From Nicotiana tabacum (taxonomy: Eukaryota > Streptophyta > Magnoliopsida > Solanales > Solanaceae): 64,000 bases of DNA. Positions within the stretch are counted from its first letter, which is position 1. Each line of letters begins with the position of its first letter. Both the position numbers and the translations under genes were made by a program. The notes beneath the pieces were generated by a model that was given only the letters and a program-made list of their open reading frames with translations, was not told where the DNA came from and searched no databases. The stretch is from the NCBI RefSeq assembly GCF_000715075.1, contig NC_134096.1, positions 124,254,643-124,318,642 of the forward strand, written 5' to 3'. Below, piece after piece: positions 22,109-34,804 of the stretch.

Positions 22109-23500
22109 TAGGTGTGGATATTTGCTCCGCATATACCTCTCAATCCCACAAGTAGCCTCTCCGACTGGTTAGCCTCTCCATTGTACCTTCACTGACGTTA
22201 TGTTCTTTGACCTCAGCTTTCGAACCTGTCGATCTAAAATGGCCACCGGCTCCACGCCATTAGTCAAATTACTATCCAGCTGCATTGTACTAAAATCCAA
22301 AATATGAGACGGATCCCAGACATACTTCCGGAGCATGGATACATGGAACACTGGATGAACACCTGACAGACTAGGTGGCAAAGCAAGTTCATAAGCCACC
22401 TCTCCAATATTCTTAAGTATCTCAAAAGGCCCAATATACCGAGGGCTCAACTTGCCCTTCTTCCCGATCCTCAACACACCTTTCATGGGTGAAATCTTGA
22501 GCAGAACCTTCTCCCCAACCATGTAAGCAACATCACGGACCTTCCTATCGGCATAACTCTTCCGTCTAGACTGTGCCGTGCGAAGCCGCTCCTGAATCAA
22601 TTTAACATTCTCCAAAGCATCCTGAACCAAGTCAGTACCCAATAGTCTAGCCTCACCCGGCTCAAACCAACCCATCGGAGACCGACACCGTCTCCCATAT
22701 AAAGCCTCATACGGAGCCATCTGAATGCTCGACTGGTAGCTGTTATTGTAAGCAAACTCTGCGAGTGATAGAAACTGATCCCAAGAACCCCCAAAATCAA
22801 TGACACAAGAGCGTAGCATATACTCCAATATCTGAATAGTGTGCTCGGGCTGTCCATCCGTCCGAGGGTGAAATGATGTACTCAACTGAACCTGTGTGCC
22901 CAATTCCCGTTGCACTGCTCTCCAAAACCATAATGTAAATTGATTGCCCCGATCTGAAATGATGGATACTAGCACACCGTGTAGGCGAACAATCTCGCGG
23001 ATATAAATCTCAGCCAACCGCTCCGAAGAATAATTAGTACCAACTGGAATGAAATGCGCAAATTTGGTCAACCGATCTACAATCACCCAAACAACATCAA
23101 ACTTACTCAAAGTCCGTGGGAGCCCAACTACGAAATCCATGGTAATACGCTCCCATTTCCACTCCGGAATTTCAAGTTTCTGAAGCAATCCTCCCAATCT
23201 CTGATGCCCGTACTTCACCTGTTGACAATTTTAACATCGAGCTACAAATCCAACTATATCTTTCTTCATTTGCCTCCACCAATAGTGTTGCCTCAAATCC
23301 TGACACATCTTCGCGGAACCTGGATGAATAGAGTACCACGAACTGTGAGCTTCCTAGAGAATCAACTCACGCAAACCATCTGCATTAGGAACACATAGCA
23401 TGCCCTGCATCCGCAATACTCCGTCATCCCCAGTAGTGACTTCCTTGGCATCACCGTGTTGAACCGTGTCCTTAAGGACAAGCAGATGGGGGTCATCATA
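22109..23500 (-). pseudogene. Tekay integrase with chromodomain-like tail
   Basis: The minus-strand ORF 23218-22169 begins in the core with WERITMDFVVGLPR (first catalytic Asp), then IISDRGNQFT (second Asp) and TDGQPEHTIQILEYML (Glu). It continues into the GPFEILKNIGEVAYELALPP module and VHPVFHVSMLRKYV, the integrase C-terminal region. After a stop at about 22169 codons for an ERYMRSKYPHLF-like end remain, which is the chromodomain-side C-terminus in this lineage. The zinc-binding N-terminus lies upstream at about 23500-23220, split by a stop at 23230. Confidence 0.85.
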
Positions 23501-24127
23501 CTAACATTCTCTGATATGATCATAAAGAGAAGACTTAGAAACCACACAAGTCAAAATTCGGTCCGGTTCCGAAATATCCAATCTAACGAAATGGTTGGCC
23601 AAAGCCTGAACATCCAAGGCTAAAGGACTCTCTGCTACCGGTAAGTATGCTAAGCTGCCCAAACTCTCCGCCTTACGACTCAAGGCATCGGCTACCACAT
23701 TGGCCTTTCCGGGATGATAGAGAATTATGACATCATAATCCTTAAGCAACTCCAACCACCGCCGCTGTCGTGAATTAAGATCCTTCTATTTAAACAGATG
23801 TTGTAGACTCCGATGATCGGTATATACCTCACAATGGACACCGTACAAGTAATGACGTCAAATTTTCAAGGCATGAACAATAGCTGCTAACTCAAGGTCG
23901 TGGACCGGATAATTCCTCCCATGTACCTTCAATTGTCTGGACGCATAGGAAATCACCTTACCGTCTTGCATCAACACTGCGTCGAGACCAATACACGACG
24001 CGTCATAATACATAGTATAAGACCCTGAACGTGTAGGCAACACCAATACTGGAGTTGTAGTCAAAGCTGTCTTGAGCTTCTAAAAGCTCTCTTCACACTC
24101 ATCTAACCACCTAAATGGAGAATTTTT
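23501..24127 (-). pseudogene. Tekay RNase H region
   Basis: 24064-23858 gives [20 protein letters not shown] and [20 protein letters not shown], the RNase H start (YDAS). 23755-23501 gives ELLKDYDVIILYHPGKANVV and ADALSRKAE, the RNase H end and linker. A stop interrupts between them at about 23790. Confidence 0.8.
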
Positions 24128-24790
24128 CTAGGTCAATTTGGTTAAAGGCGATGCAATAGATGAGAAACCCTCCACAAAGCGACGATAATAACCGACCAAG
24201 CCGAGAAAACTCCGAATCTCAATAGCTGAAGATGGCCTACGCCAACTCTGAACTGCCTCTGTTTTCTTCGGATCCACCTTAATTCCTTCACTGGACACTA
24301 TGTGTCCCAAGAATGCCACCGAACTAAGCCAGAATTCACACTTAGAGAATTTGGCATAGAGTTTTTCCTCTCTCAGCCTCTACAATACAATACACAAGTG
24401 ATGTGCATGCTCCTCCTGGCTACCTAAGTACACCAGGATATCATTAATAAATACCACGACAAATGAATCAAGATATGGCTGGAATACACTATTCATAAAG
24501 TGCATAAATGTTGTTGGGGCTTTGGTTAACCCAAAAGACATCACAAGAAATTCATAGTGGCCATAACGAGTCCTGAATGTCGTCTTTAGAATATCCGAAA
24601 CACGAATTTTTAACTGGTGATACCCCGATCTCAAGTGAATTTTGGAGAATACCCTCGCTCCCTGAAGTTGGTCCAATAAATAATCAATACGCGGTAAAGG
24701 ATATTTATTCTTGATTATGACTTTGTTTAGTTGTCTATAATCAATGCATATCTGCATAGTACCATCTTTCTTTTTCACAAACAAAATCGG
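24128..24790 (-). pseudogene. Tekay reverse transcriptase with changed catalytic residue
   Basis: 24784-24380 carries [20 protein letters not shown], the palm motif GYHQLKIR and [14 protein letters not shown], and reads [10 protein letters not shown] where the family has an Asp-Asp pair, so the first catalytic Asp is Asn. 24319-24128 continues with [20 protein letters not shown] and [17 protein letters not shown] (connection). A stop and frame break lie at 24380-24319. The substitution is compatible with a G-to-A change and would abolish polymerisation on its own. Confidence 0.85.
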
Positions 24791-24796
24791 TGCACC

Positions 24797-25531
24797 TCAA
24801 GGTGACACACTAGGCCTAATAAACCCATTATCAAGGAGTTCCTGAAGTTGTTCTTTCAATTCTTTCAACTCAGCCGGTGCTATACGATACGGAGGAATAG
24901 AAATTGGCTGAGTGCCTGGCACCAAGTCAATATCAAAATCAATATCCCTATCGGGTGGCATACCTGACAGGTCTGCAGGAAATACATCCGAAAAATCTCG
25001 CACTACCGGTACTGAATCAATAAAAGGAGTATATGCGTCAACATCTCTCACAAAAGCCAAATATGACAAACACCCATTTCCAACCATACGTTGGGTCTTC
25101 AAATAAGAAATTACCCTGTTGGGAACATAGTCGAGAGAACCTCTCCATTCAACCTTCGGCAACCCTGGCATTGCTAACGTCACGGTTTTTGCGCGAGAGT
25201 TCAGAATAGCATAACATGGAGACAATAAATCCATACCCAGAATTACATCGAAATCAACCATACTGAGTAATAAAAGATCAACTCTAGTCTCCAGTTTCTC
25301 AATAGTTACCACACACGAGCGATACACACGGTCCACAGTAATAATATCACCCAGTGGTATAGATACACAAACAGGTGAAACTAAGGATTCACTGGGTAAA
25401 TCCAGATAATGAGCAAAATATGACGAAACATACAAATAATTGGAACCAGGGTCAAATAATATAGAAGCCTCCCTGTGGCACACTGAAACAGTACATGTGA
25501 TCACTACATCTGAAGCAACAATATTAGGCAT
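24797..25531 (-). pseudogene. Tekay aspartic protease
   Basis: The ORF of 244 codons has the active-site block ASILFDPGSNYLYVSSYFAH near its start and DFDVILGMDLLSPCYAILN later, the flap-to-C-terminal part of retropepsins, then FSDVFPADLSGMPPDRDIDF leading into RT. It overlaps the end of gag by about 28 bases in another frame. The Thr/Ser after DPGS is Asn. Confidence 0.8.
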
Positions 25532-27046
25532 GGCAGTAAAAGCATAGAATCAAGCCTGACCGCCACCTGGTCAGCCTCTCCCTCTTGGGCGACCCCTAGC
25601 TGACTGATCCCCACCCCGAGCTGGCTGGGCGGGTGGAGAAGTAACTGGTGCTGAAGTCGTAGTCTGACTCCTTTGATGACCTGGACCTCCCGAGCGACGA
25701 GGACACTGTCTCCACATATGCCCAAATTCTTTGCACTCAAAGCAGCTCCCCGATACTAGTGATGGTGCAGACTGAATCGGCCCCGAGAACCAGAATAACT
25801 GCTATAAGTACCCGTTGCAAATGAACCATGAACTGAAGGGGCACGGGACAAACTCTAGGCTGGAAGGGAATTGAGAGATGACTGACCCTGATAAGAACTA
25901 AATGAACTATGGCCGGATGATACACCACGGTGAACTGGACGATTCTTCTGAGCGTGTCTGTAAGGACGACCCCTGCTGCGGTAAAACTGGCCCCCTGAAG
26001 GAACACCACTGAAATCACCTGGTCCACGAGGGCTCTTGGCCTCCCTCTCTCGACATTCCTGGCTACGAATCATATCTATCTGCCGAGCAGTGTCAACCAC
26101 CTCGTCAAAAGTAGCACCAGATACCCTCTCCCGAGTCATAAGTAACCGCAGATGATATGTGAGGCCATCAATAAATCTCCTAATCCTCTCCCTATTAGTG
26201 GGAACCAAGACAAACTACGTGATGAGTCAACTCAGAAAACCTCATCTCATACTGGGTCATGCTATCTTGCCGAAGCTGCTCAAATTGTCTGCGCAACTCC
26301 TCCCTGCGAGACTGCGGCACGAACTTCTCCAAAAAGAGAACAAAGAACTCTTGCCATGTAAGTGGCACTGCAGCGACCGGCCTGCGCCTCTCATAATCCT
26401 CCCACCATCTGAAGGCAGCCCCAAAAAACTGAAAAGTAGTAAACGAGACTCTACTGGTCTCTAAATACCCGTTGTCTGAAGCATCCGATGGCACTTATCC
26501 AGAAATCCCTGAGCATCCTCTAACTCAGCACCGCTAAATGATAGAGGTCTAAGCCTCCCAAATCTCTCAAGTCTTCTCTGCTCATTATCTGCCATAACGG
26601 AGACTATCGGGGCCTGAAGAACTACAACCGGCTGGGCTGGTAGTGCCCCCCGGTATCTGAAGTCCCTGCACTATCTGCTCGAGAGTACGGGCAACAGGGG
26701 TATGATTACCTCCCCCGGCCTGAGAAGTGGCTGGTGCGGCCTGAGCCGAGACCACCTGAGCAAGGCCAGTGCAAACTGTCAATATCTAGGCCAAAGCTTC
26801 CTGAAGGCCTGGAATCACAATGGGCACCGCTGGTGCCTGAGTTGGTCATGTCATCTCAGCTATATATGGAATCTGCTCCTCAGCTGAGGAACCTAGTGGT
26901 GCTACAGGTGCTGCTCTAACTGCTGTACGAGCTATACCTCGATCTCTACCTCAGCTCCGGCCTCTACTACGGCCCCGACCTCTCACGGCCCTAACTGGCG
27001 GCACTGGTGGTTGACCGTCCGATCTGGTAGTACGTGTCCTCACCAT
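25504..27046 (-). pseudogene. Tekay gag with CCHC zinc knuckle
   Basis: It starts at an ATG at 27046-27044 (MVRTRTTRSDGQPP) followed by an RG-rich stretch. The capsid part at 26494-26195 has GAAFRWWEDYERRRPVAAVP and SMTQYEMRFSELTHHV, continuing at 26208-25855 with RIRRFIDGLTYHLRL. The zinc knuckle CFECKEFGHMWRQC (CX2CX4HX4C) is at about 25745-25700 and looks intact. Stops and frame changes occur at about 26850, 26820, 26490-26590, 26210 and 25860. Confidence 0.8.
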
Positions 27047-27229
27047 CTGTGAGAGAATAGAATAACAGAGATTTAGTTTCTGGAATCAACAAATTCGCAT
27101 GACAGAATAAAAGAAGGTAAAATTTTCCTAAAGGTTCGGCAGCCTCTTGAAGATAAGTACAGACATCACTGTACCGATCCGCAAGACTCTACTAAACCTG
27201 CTCATGATTCGTGACACCTATGTAACCTA

Positions 27230-27242
27230 GGCTCTGATACCA
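27230..27242 (-). other. Primer-binding site of the Tekay element (initiator tRNA-Met type)
   Basis: On the minus strand TGGTATCAGAGCC follows the LTR end TGACA after a 3-base spacer AGT. It is the same PBS type as in the element at 4036-7155. Confidence 0.9.
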
Positions 27243-27245
27243 ACT

Positions 27246-29553
27246 TGTCACGACCCAAAATCCTAACCTGTCGAGATGGCGCCTATCTCGAAACTAGGCA
27301 AGCCGACAACCTTAATAAACCACAATTTCTTTTAAGTTTGAAAATATAATATTTAAAGTCAATATAAAAAAATCTCATTAATATCGACATAAAATACTTC
27401 CAAAATCCAGTGTCAGTGAGTACATGAGCATCTATACATTACAAATCTGGAAAACACTGTCTATAATAGTCTGAGACAAAATACAGTAAATAAGGAGATA
27501 GGGAAGAAGAGACAAGGTCTGCAAAACAAAGCAGCTACCTCTGAATCTCCGAAAAAATCAACTGTGCGAAAGAATCAACACCTGATGTGTCCGAGATCAC
27601 CTGGATCTGCACATGAAGTGCAGGGTGTAGTATGGGTACAACCAACTCATCAAGTAACAATAATAAATAAAAAATTGAAAGTAGTGACGAGCTTCACGGC
27701 TAAGTCCAAATACAATAATTCCAACATAAAAGGGTAGGCATGCTTTCAAGTTCAACATTTAAAATTTCACAGTAATTTCATATCAACTCTGACTGAAATA
27801 GAACATAATGTCATTCCGAAATTTCCAAAATAGTGATATATGACAGCTAAAATACAGCAATAATGAAATCAATGTATCCTCTCGGAGTAACAGTCACTTA
27901 GTCCTCCTATTCACTCTAACCTCACAGTCACTCTTTCCTCACAGTCACTCATTCCTCCCAATCACTCAGTACTCGGAACTCACACTCGCACTCAGTAGGT
28001 ACCTGCGCTCACTGGGGGTGTGTACAGACTCCGGAGGGGCTCCTTTAGCCCAAGCGCTATAACAAGCCAATCATGGCATAAATCAATGAAACATGTTGCG
28101 GCGTGCAGCCCGATCCCATAAATATCTTCACAATTAAGCCCTCGGCCTCACTCAGTCATCAACCTCTCCAGTCTCTCGGGTTCTCAGAAATCATGATGAG
28201 CAGCCCAACAGGAATGATATGATGCATCAATAATGAATAAGAGAGACTGAGCTAAAATATGCAAATAAAATTGTGACTTAGTGCAGAACAACAATTTAGC
28301 AGATCATTCCATAAATACATGACCTATGTGGGTCCCAACAGTCTAAACATAGAATTTAAACATGATTTATAGATCAATTTCTCTAATACATAGTAAAATG
28401 TACGAATATCAACAGATGTTTCAACTACACAGTTTCACGAAATTGACCAAGTCACAGATCCTACGGTGCATGCCCACACGCCCGTCACCTAGAATGTGCG
28501 TCACCTCAAAACCAAACACATAACACATAATGCGGGCTTCATACACTCAGGACCAAATTTAGAACTGTTACTTACCTCAAACCGTATAATTTCTTATTCC
28601 GCTATGCCTTTGCCTCGTGAATTGGCCTCCAAACACCTCTAATCTAGCCAGAAATAATTCAATTCAATCAATAAAAATTATAGGAATTAATTCCATATAA
28701 AAATATAATTTTTCCATAAAAATACGAAATTTTATCCAAACATTGCCTGTGGGGCCCACGTATCGGAACCCGACAAAAGTTACAAAATCCGAAAGCCCAT
28801 TTAACCACGAGTCTACCCATACCAATTTTATCAAATTCCGACATCAACTCGACCCTTAAATCCTCAAATTAAACCAAGAGGGGTTTCTAAATTTTTCAAC
28901 TTAACTCACTAATTAAATATCAGAACAACCATGGATTCGGATAATTTAACCAATATTGAGTTAGGAACACTTACCTCGTTGTTTTTCTTGAAATCTCCCA
29001 AAAATTGCCTCTCTCCGAGCTCCAAATCGGTAAAAATGGAAAATTTTCAGAACTTAATCTCTCTGCCTAGTCATTTGCTCTACGCGATTACGGACAACCA
29101 CACACGATCGCGAAGCACAAATTTCCACTGCCCAGATTTAACCCTATGTGATTACGGATTCCTTCACGCGATCGCGAAGCACAGAGTACTCAGCTCTACG
29201 CGATCGCAGACAACCACACGTGATCGCATAGAGCAAACGCGTGGCCCAGCTTCCTCTCCAATTCCTCTATGCGAACGCGTCATTTCCCACGCGTTCGCGT
29301 AGCACAACCTGGCCAAACCTACGCGATCTCGGATGCCTTCATGCGATCGCATAGCATAACTTAAGTCAACATCCGGTCAACCTTTTCAACTTATGAATTC
29401 AATTATGAGATTAAGTGTCTCAATTTACTCCGAAATCCTTCCGGACCCGAACCAACTAACCCGGTAAGTCATAAAACAACTGTAAAGCATAAATCGAGTA
29501 GTAAATGGGGGAACGGAGTTATAATACTCAAAATGACCGATCGGGTTATTACA
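27246..29553 (-). repeat. 5' LTR of the Tekay element
   Basis: This 2308-bp copy reads on the minus strand from TGTAATAACCCGATCGGTCA (29553) to GGTCGTGACA (27246). It retains the outer end lost by its partner but lacks the segment matching about 21412-21990. The CG-palindrome block is at 29080-29350. Confidence 0.88.
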
Positions 29554-29860
29554 TTAAGCCAAGTGATAGCCTAGAAAAAAGCCATATGGCATAAATAGTT
29601 AATAATTAGTTATTGATTATTGTTTTTGAATTTAAATATCTATAAAATAATAAAATATAATATTTTATAATAAAAACGAAAATTGAAAAAATAAACTATC
29701 CATTCAAATTGGAGAGTAGTTTCAAGTTGGAGTTTTTAAATTATTTTAAAATAAAAAACTAAAATTACAAAATATAAAAAACTGCCAATTTAAAATTTCT
29801 TTGTTTTTTTACTAATTTTTGTTTTTCTTTATAAAAATAAAATTTTATTTTATTCAGAAA

Positions 29861-31140
<1,280 letters not shown>

Positions 31141-31297
31141 AGTGATTTTATTATTGAGTATACCGCATTGACAAATAAGATGACAATTGAAATTTATTAA
31201 AACAATACGATCTAGTTTGTTCAAACAAGTTCTATCATAATTTAATTTAATTAACATTTTTAATATTGACCGTGCATCGCGCGGGTACTACTACTAA

Positions 31298-32399
31298 TGA
31301 ACTAAAGTTGGGGGTTTTCGGTTCCAATTGGAGTGCTTGCTTAGTGTTGTCTTATTAGCAAAATATAAACGTCTTGTTCTTCTCTATAGTCCATTACAAA
31401 TATTTTTTTAGTTATATGCCTTTTTTTCACTAGAGATTCATAAGAAAATAACAAAGGAGATCATATATAAAATACATGATTATTTTCTTCTATTCAATCT
31501 AATTAAATGAAATCATTTCCTCAACTTTAACAGCTAGCTTGTGTATTTGAATGTTTCTGGCAACTGGCAAGAAGTCAATTTCAGTGTTATATTTTGTTTG
31601 AACTCGACAGTATTTTAATTCTGTGACCAATAGCATTCTAATTATATTAAGATTAGTAGCTAACAACACGTTGCTAAATCTATAAATCTCGTATTTAAAA
31701 ATTGAATGCATGGTCAATATTAAGCAAAAAAAGGTCCGATGTAACTTCAATTAGATCATACAATATGGCATGTTGATTCGCTATTACTACCAATTACAAA
31801 TTTGTTTTTCTGATACACAGAGGGAGTCGTATTAAAAAAATAGCTAATACAAAGTTTAATTATTAACTACCAAAATTGACATGAACGGTGAATAATTTGA
31901 GGTCAACACTCAATAGTCATCATCCATGAGGTCGAAAAGTTAAGAAGTTATACAACTACTTCAAAGTTCAAATCCGTAAGATTTTGATGGTTTGACATCT
32001 TTTGAGCTTTGAATATATATAGCAATTTGGTAAAAGTTTAGTGGCACCGATTTATATCATTACAACTTACCAAACAATATAATTGTTGGCACTGAGAGAG
32101 AAAAGTACTGGATTTATGTTTGAACATTTGGATTTTTGCATTATTTTCTACAAACCCTTAGGCCTTTTTTTTTTCAAAAATGTTGTTTATTACAGATAAG
32201 TTAAACATATTGGTAATTTTCCATTCACAAACTATTTGTTTATTTTGTAATACTTACGTTAGCAAGGATGAAAAGATAGTGTTTCCAAAAGGGCAGAAAA
32301 AATCTTAGTCAATTCATGTTTCCAAACTTCCAAATCCCACCATCTCATGATCTCCCACACCCACTAAATCATAGTTTTCTAATACTTGAGAGTTCAGGA
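31298..32399. other. Intergenic sequence upstream of the NIP pseudogene
   Basis: AT-rich and no supported gene. On the plus strand it would have been the promoter of the second NIP copy. A weak TATA-like tatatatag lies at 32013-32021. Confidence 0.4.
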
Positions 32400-34163
32400 A
32401 TGACAAAGATAACAGATATTATAGTCAGTCATGCAACAGTTTTAGATATCAAAGATGATAATGTACATCACTTTCCTCAGGCTGCTCTGAAAATATAAGC
32501 TTTATTCAAAAGGTGATCAATTCACTCTCCCAATTCTTTGATGCTTCATGTAACTAGTTTTCATTCTACCAAAGGACTTTAAATCTTGAAAAATGAAGAT
32601 GTGTTATCTCATTTTATCTTACATCTACTTGTCTATGAGTTGCGCACAATGGCATAAGTACTCGGCACAGGTACCTTCACATTGTAATTGGTTTAGCGTT
32701 TGTGAAAGAAACTCTGTTAGGTAGGTGTGCGGATAAAATCTCACACTAAAAGTTGATAAGAAAAATGAGCTAAACTATATAAAAGTCATCAAGAGAACTA
32801 TTAGTCCATGTAACATCACAAGCATATAGACATAGGATAAGGAGGCGGTTGATCAACAATCTTTCGTTTTCGATGCAGTTAATGGCAGAGCTTCTAGGCA
32901 CCTACTTAATAATGTTTGCTGGTTTTGCTGCAATGGTGGTGAATAAGAACATGGGTCTTCTTGGGATAGCAGTTTTGTGGGGTTTAGATGTGATGATTAT
33001 GATCTACACTGTTGGCCATTGCTTTTGCTACATCTAAGAGGATTGCATGGAGACAAGTAAGTTTCTTCATTAATCTCAGTTACAACAGGCATGAGCAAGA
33101 AACGATAAACACCCTCAAAAAATGTTTCACTTCACTTTACTTCTGTTTTCAGGTTCCGGCATATATATTATCACAAGTCGTGGGTGCAACTCTAGCAACT
33201 AGCACTGTCAACTTAATGTTCAAGGAAGAGCAACCTCAGTTTCTGGGAACAATTCCAGCTGGCTCAGATTTGCAGTCTCTTGGATTAGAATTCTTGATCA
33301 CTTTCCACCTCATGTTTGCTGTTGCAGGCATTGCAACGGATAATCGAGCTGTTAGTACCACTGCTTTTTTAGTGTCTTGATTATTACTTCAAATGTTAAG
33401 CTTTTAGGACTTCAGAATTTCACTTATTTTATCCTTCTCTCTGTTTACTGGGGCAGGTTGGAGAGCTCTCTGGACTTGTCATTGGAGCTGTAGTCACAAT
33501 TAACTCCATTGTTGCCGGCTATGCTAAACAGATATCTTCCGTTTCCCACTTACTCTGAACCCATTTCGGAATGCATTTGTAAAGCTATTACATTTGGAAA
33601 TCAAATTCTCTTGGAAGTGTTTGACAACCAAAGCCATTTCACTTAAAGAAATTGCCATAATGTCTTCGAGAGTTTAAAAAGTATGTTTTCCTAAAATAGC
33701 TTCAGGAAATAAACAGGAACAACTCAAAGTGGAGGAATACTACAGATTATCATCAATAAAAAAACTAAGTGGAAAGCTACCTGCAAACTGTGGAATGGAC
33801 CTATATAAGAACATGATTTTGGAAAAATAAGAGTACAATGCCAACCCTCACAGATGAGTATGAGTAATAGTTCCTAGTTGTTCTTTTTGGAATCATAACG
33901 CTCTTTCATTCCCTAACTGGGGACATTTGGCTATTGTGATAAACAGGACTATTTCAGGGGCGTCAATGAATCCCGCAAGAAGTTTGAGACCAGCAATTGT
34001 ATCAAATTGTTACGAGAAACTATGGTTATACATGTTGGGTCCTATAGCAGGAGCTACAGCTGGTATCTGGTTCTACAATGCCATGAGGTTTACAATTAAG
34101 CCCTCTGATGAAGTCACTAAGTTTCTTCCCTTCCTCCGAAGATTAGCCCAAAACAAAGTTTAA
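32400..34163 (+). pseudogene. NIP aquaporin pseudogene (first NPA box deleted, splice donor lost)
   Basis: It has the same exon plan as the gene at 14982-17985. The exon 1 remnant (about 32400-32512) ends in codons for SENISFIQK before gtgatc, but the ATG frame reaches a stop at 32497, so exon 1 is frameshifted. Exon 2 (32879-33056) encodes LMAELLGTYLIMFAGFA through IYTVGH, then jumps at about 33019 to IAFATSKRIAWRQ. The eleven residues around the first NPA box are absent, with a frame shift that gives TAA at 33035. Exon 3 (33153-33350) is open and has the same 198-bp length as in the intact gene. Exon 4 (33457-33518) is followed by CT instead of GT. Exon 5 (33947-34163) is open and keeps SMNPARS. 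A channel cannot be made from this. Residue differences throughout exons 3-5 suggest an old duplicate rather than a recent copy. Introns persist, so it is not retro-derived. Confidence 0.88.
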
Positions 34164-34804
34164 ATGACAACTACTACTGCCCCAAAATGATTGATTAACC
34201 ACTTGTCAGACCCAAGTTTATGTCTTTCACAACCGAAGATTATCCCAAAATAAAGCTTAATGAAAAATACTACTGTTCTGGTCCTCTATGCAAGTTCTTT
34301 AGAAGATAGACCCCATTTGGCTGCTACCATATATGAGATCTCTGAATTTCCCATACTGTTTAGCAAATCTTTAGATATATTCTTCCACTGAGGCTCTCCA
34401 CGAATCATTTTGAGGTTTTACCAGAAGAAAGTACTTTGATGATCATAGTAACAGCGTAGTTTCATAAGCATGCTAAATTTCCTCGAACTCTGTCCATATA
34501 GGAAATGACTATATCACCAATGTTTCTAAAAGATGCTTACAGGAAACTTTAGGAAATGGAAAACCTAATCTAATATTTGTAAACTTCAGGAGCACGATGT
34601 TATACTTGTCAAAGAAAAATGAAGTTCATGAGAAGGTGTATATTTTCATAGAATTACTTGAAAAGTAAAAACCAGTCACTATGCGTACGTGTCGACATAA
34701 GTTCCAATCGGGGAAAGAATCAACACACCTACCGGCTACCAGTTATGTACAATTAAAAAAGAAATGACAGCATAATTTTAAGAGATCAAACCATAAGCTT
34801 TCGA
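34164..34804. other. Convergent 3' flanks between NIP pseudogene and seipin gene
   Basis: No ORF or repeat is recognised. Part of it must be the seipin 3' UTR on the minus strand. Confidence 0.4.

Larger units (their letters stand above)
19323..29553 (-). mobile_element. Tekay-lineage Ty3/gypsy retrotransposon, both LTRs, degenerate coding region
   Basis: Both LTRs start TGTCACGACCC on the plus strand (19323 and 27246). A perfect 5-bp duplication TTAAG flanks the element (19318-19322 and 29554-29558). On the minus strand the order is LTR, PBS, gag, protease, RT, RNase H, integrase plus chromodomain-like tail, LTR, the standard order for chromoviruses. Coding sequence is scattered over several frames with many stops. 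The PPT and the first roughly 70 bases of the 3' LTR are missing at about 22108, so the chromodomain tail runs straight into LTR sequence. It inserted into the Helitron at 19322/29554. Confidence 0.9.
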
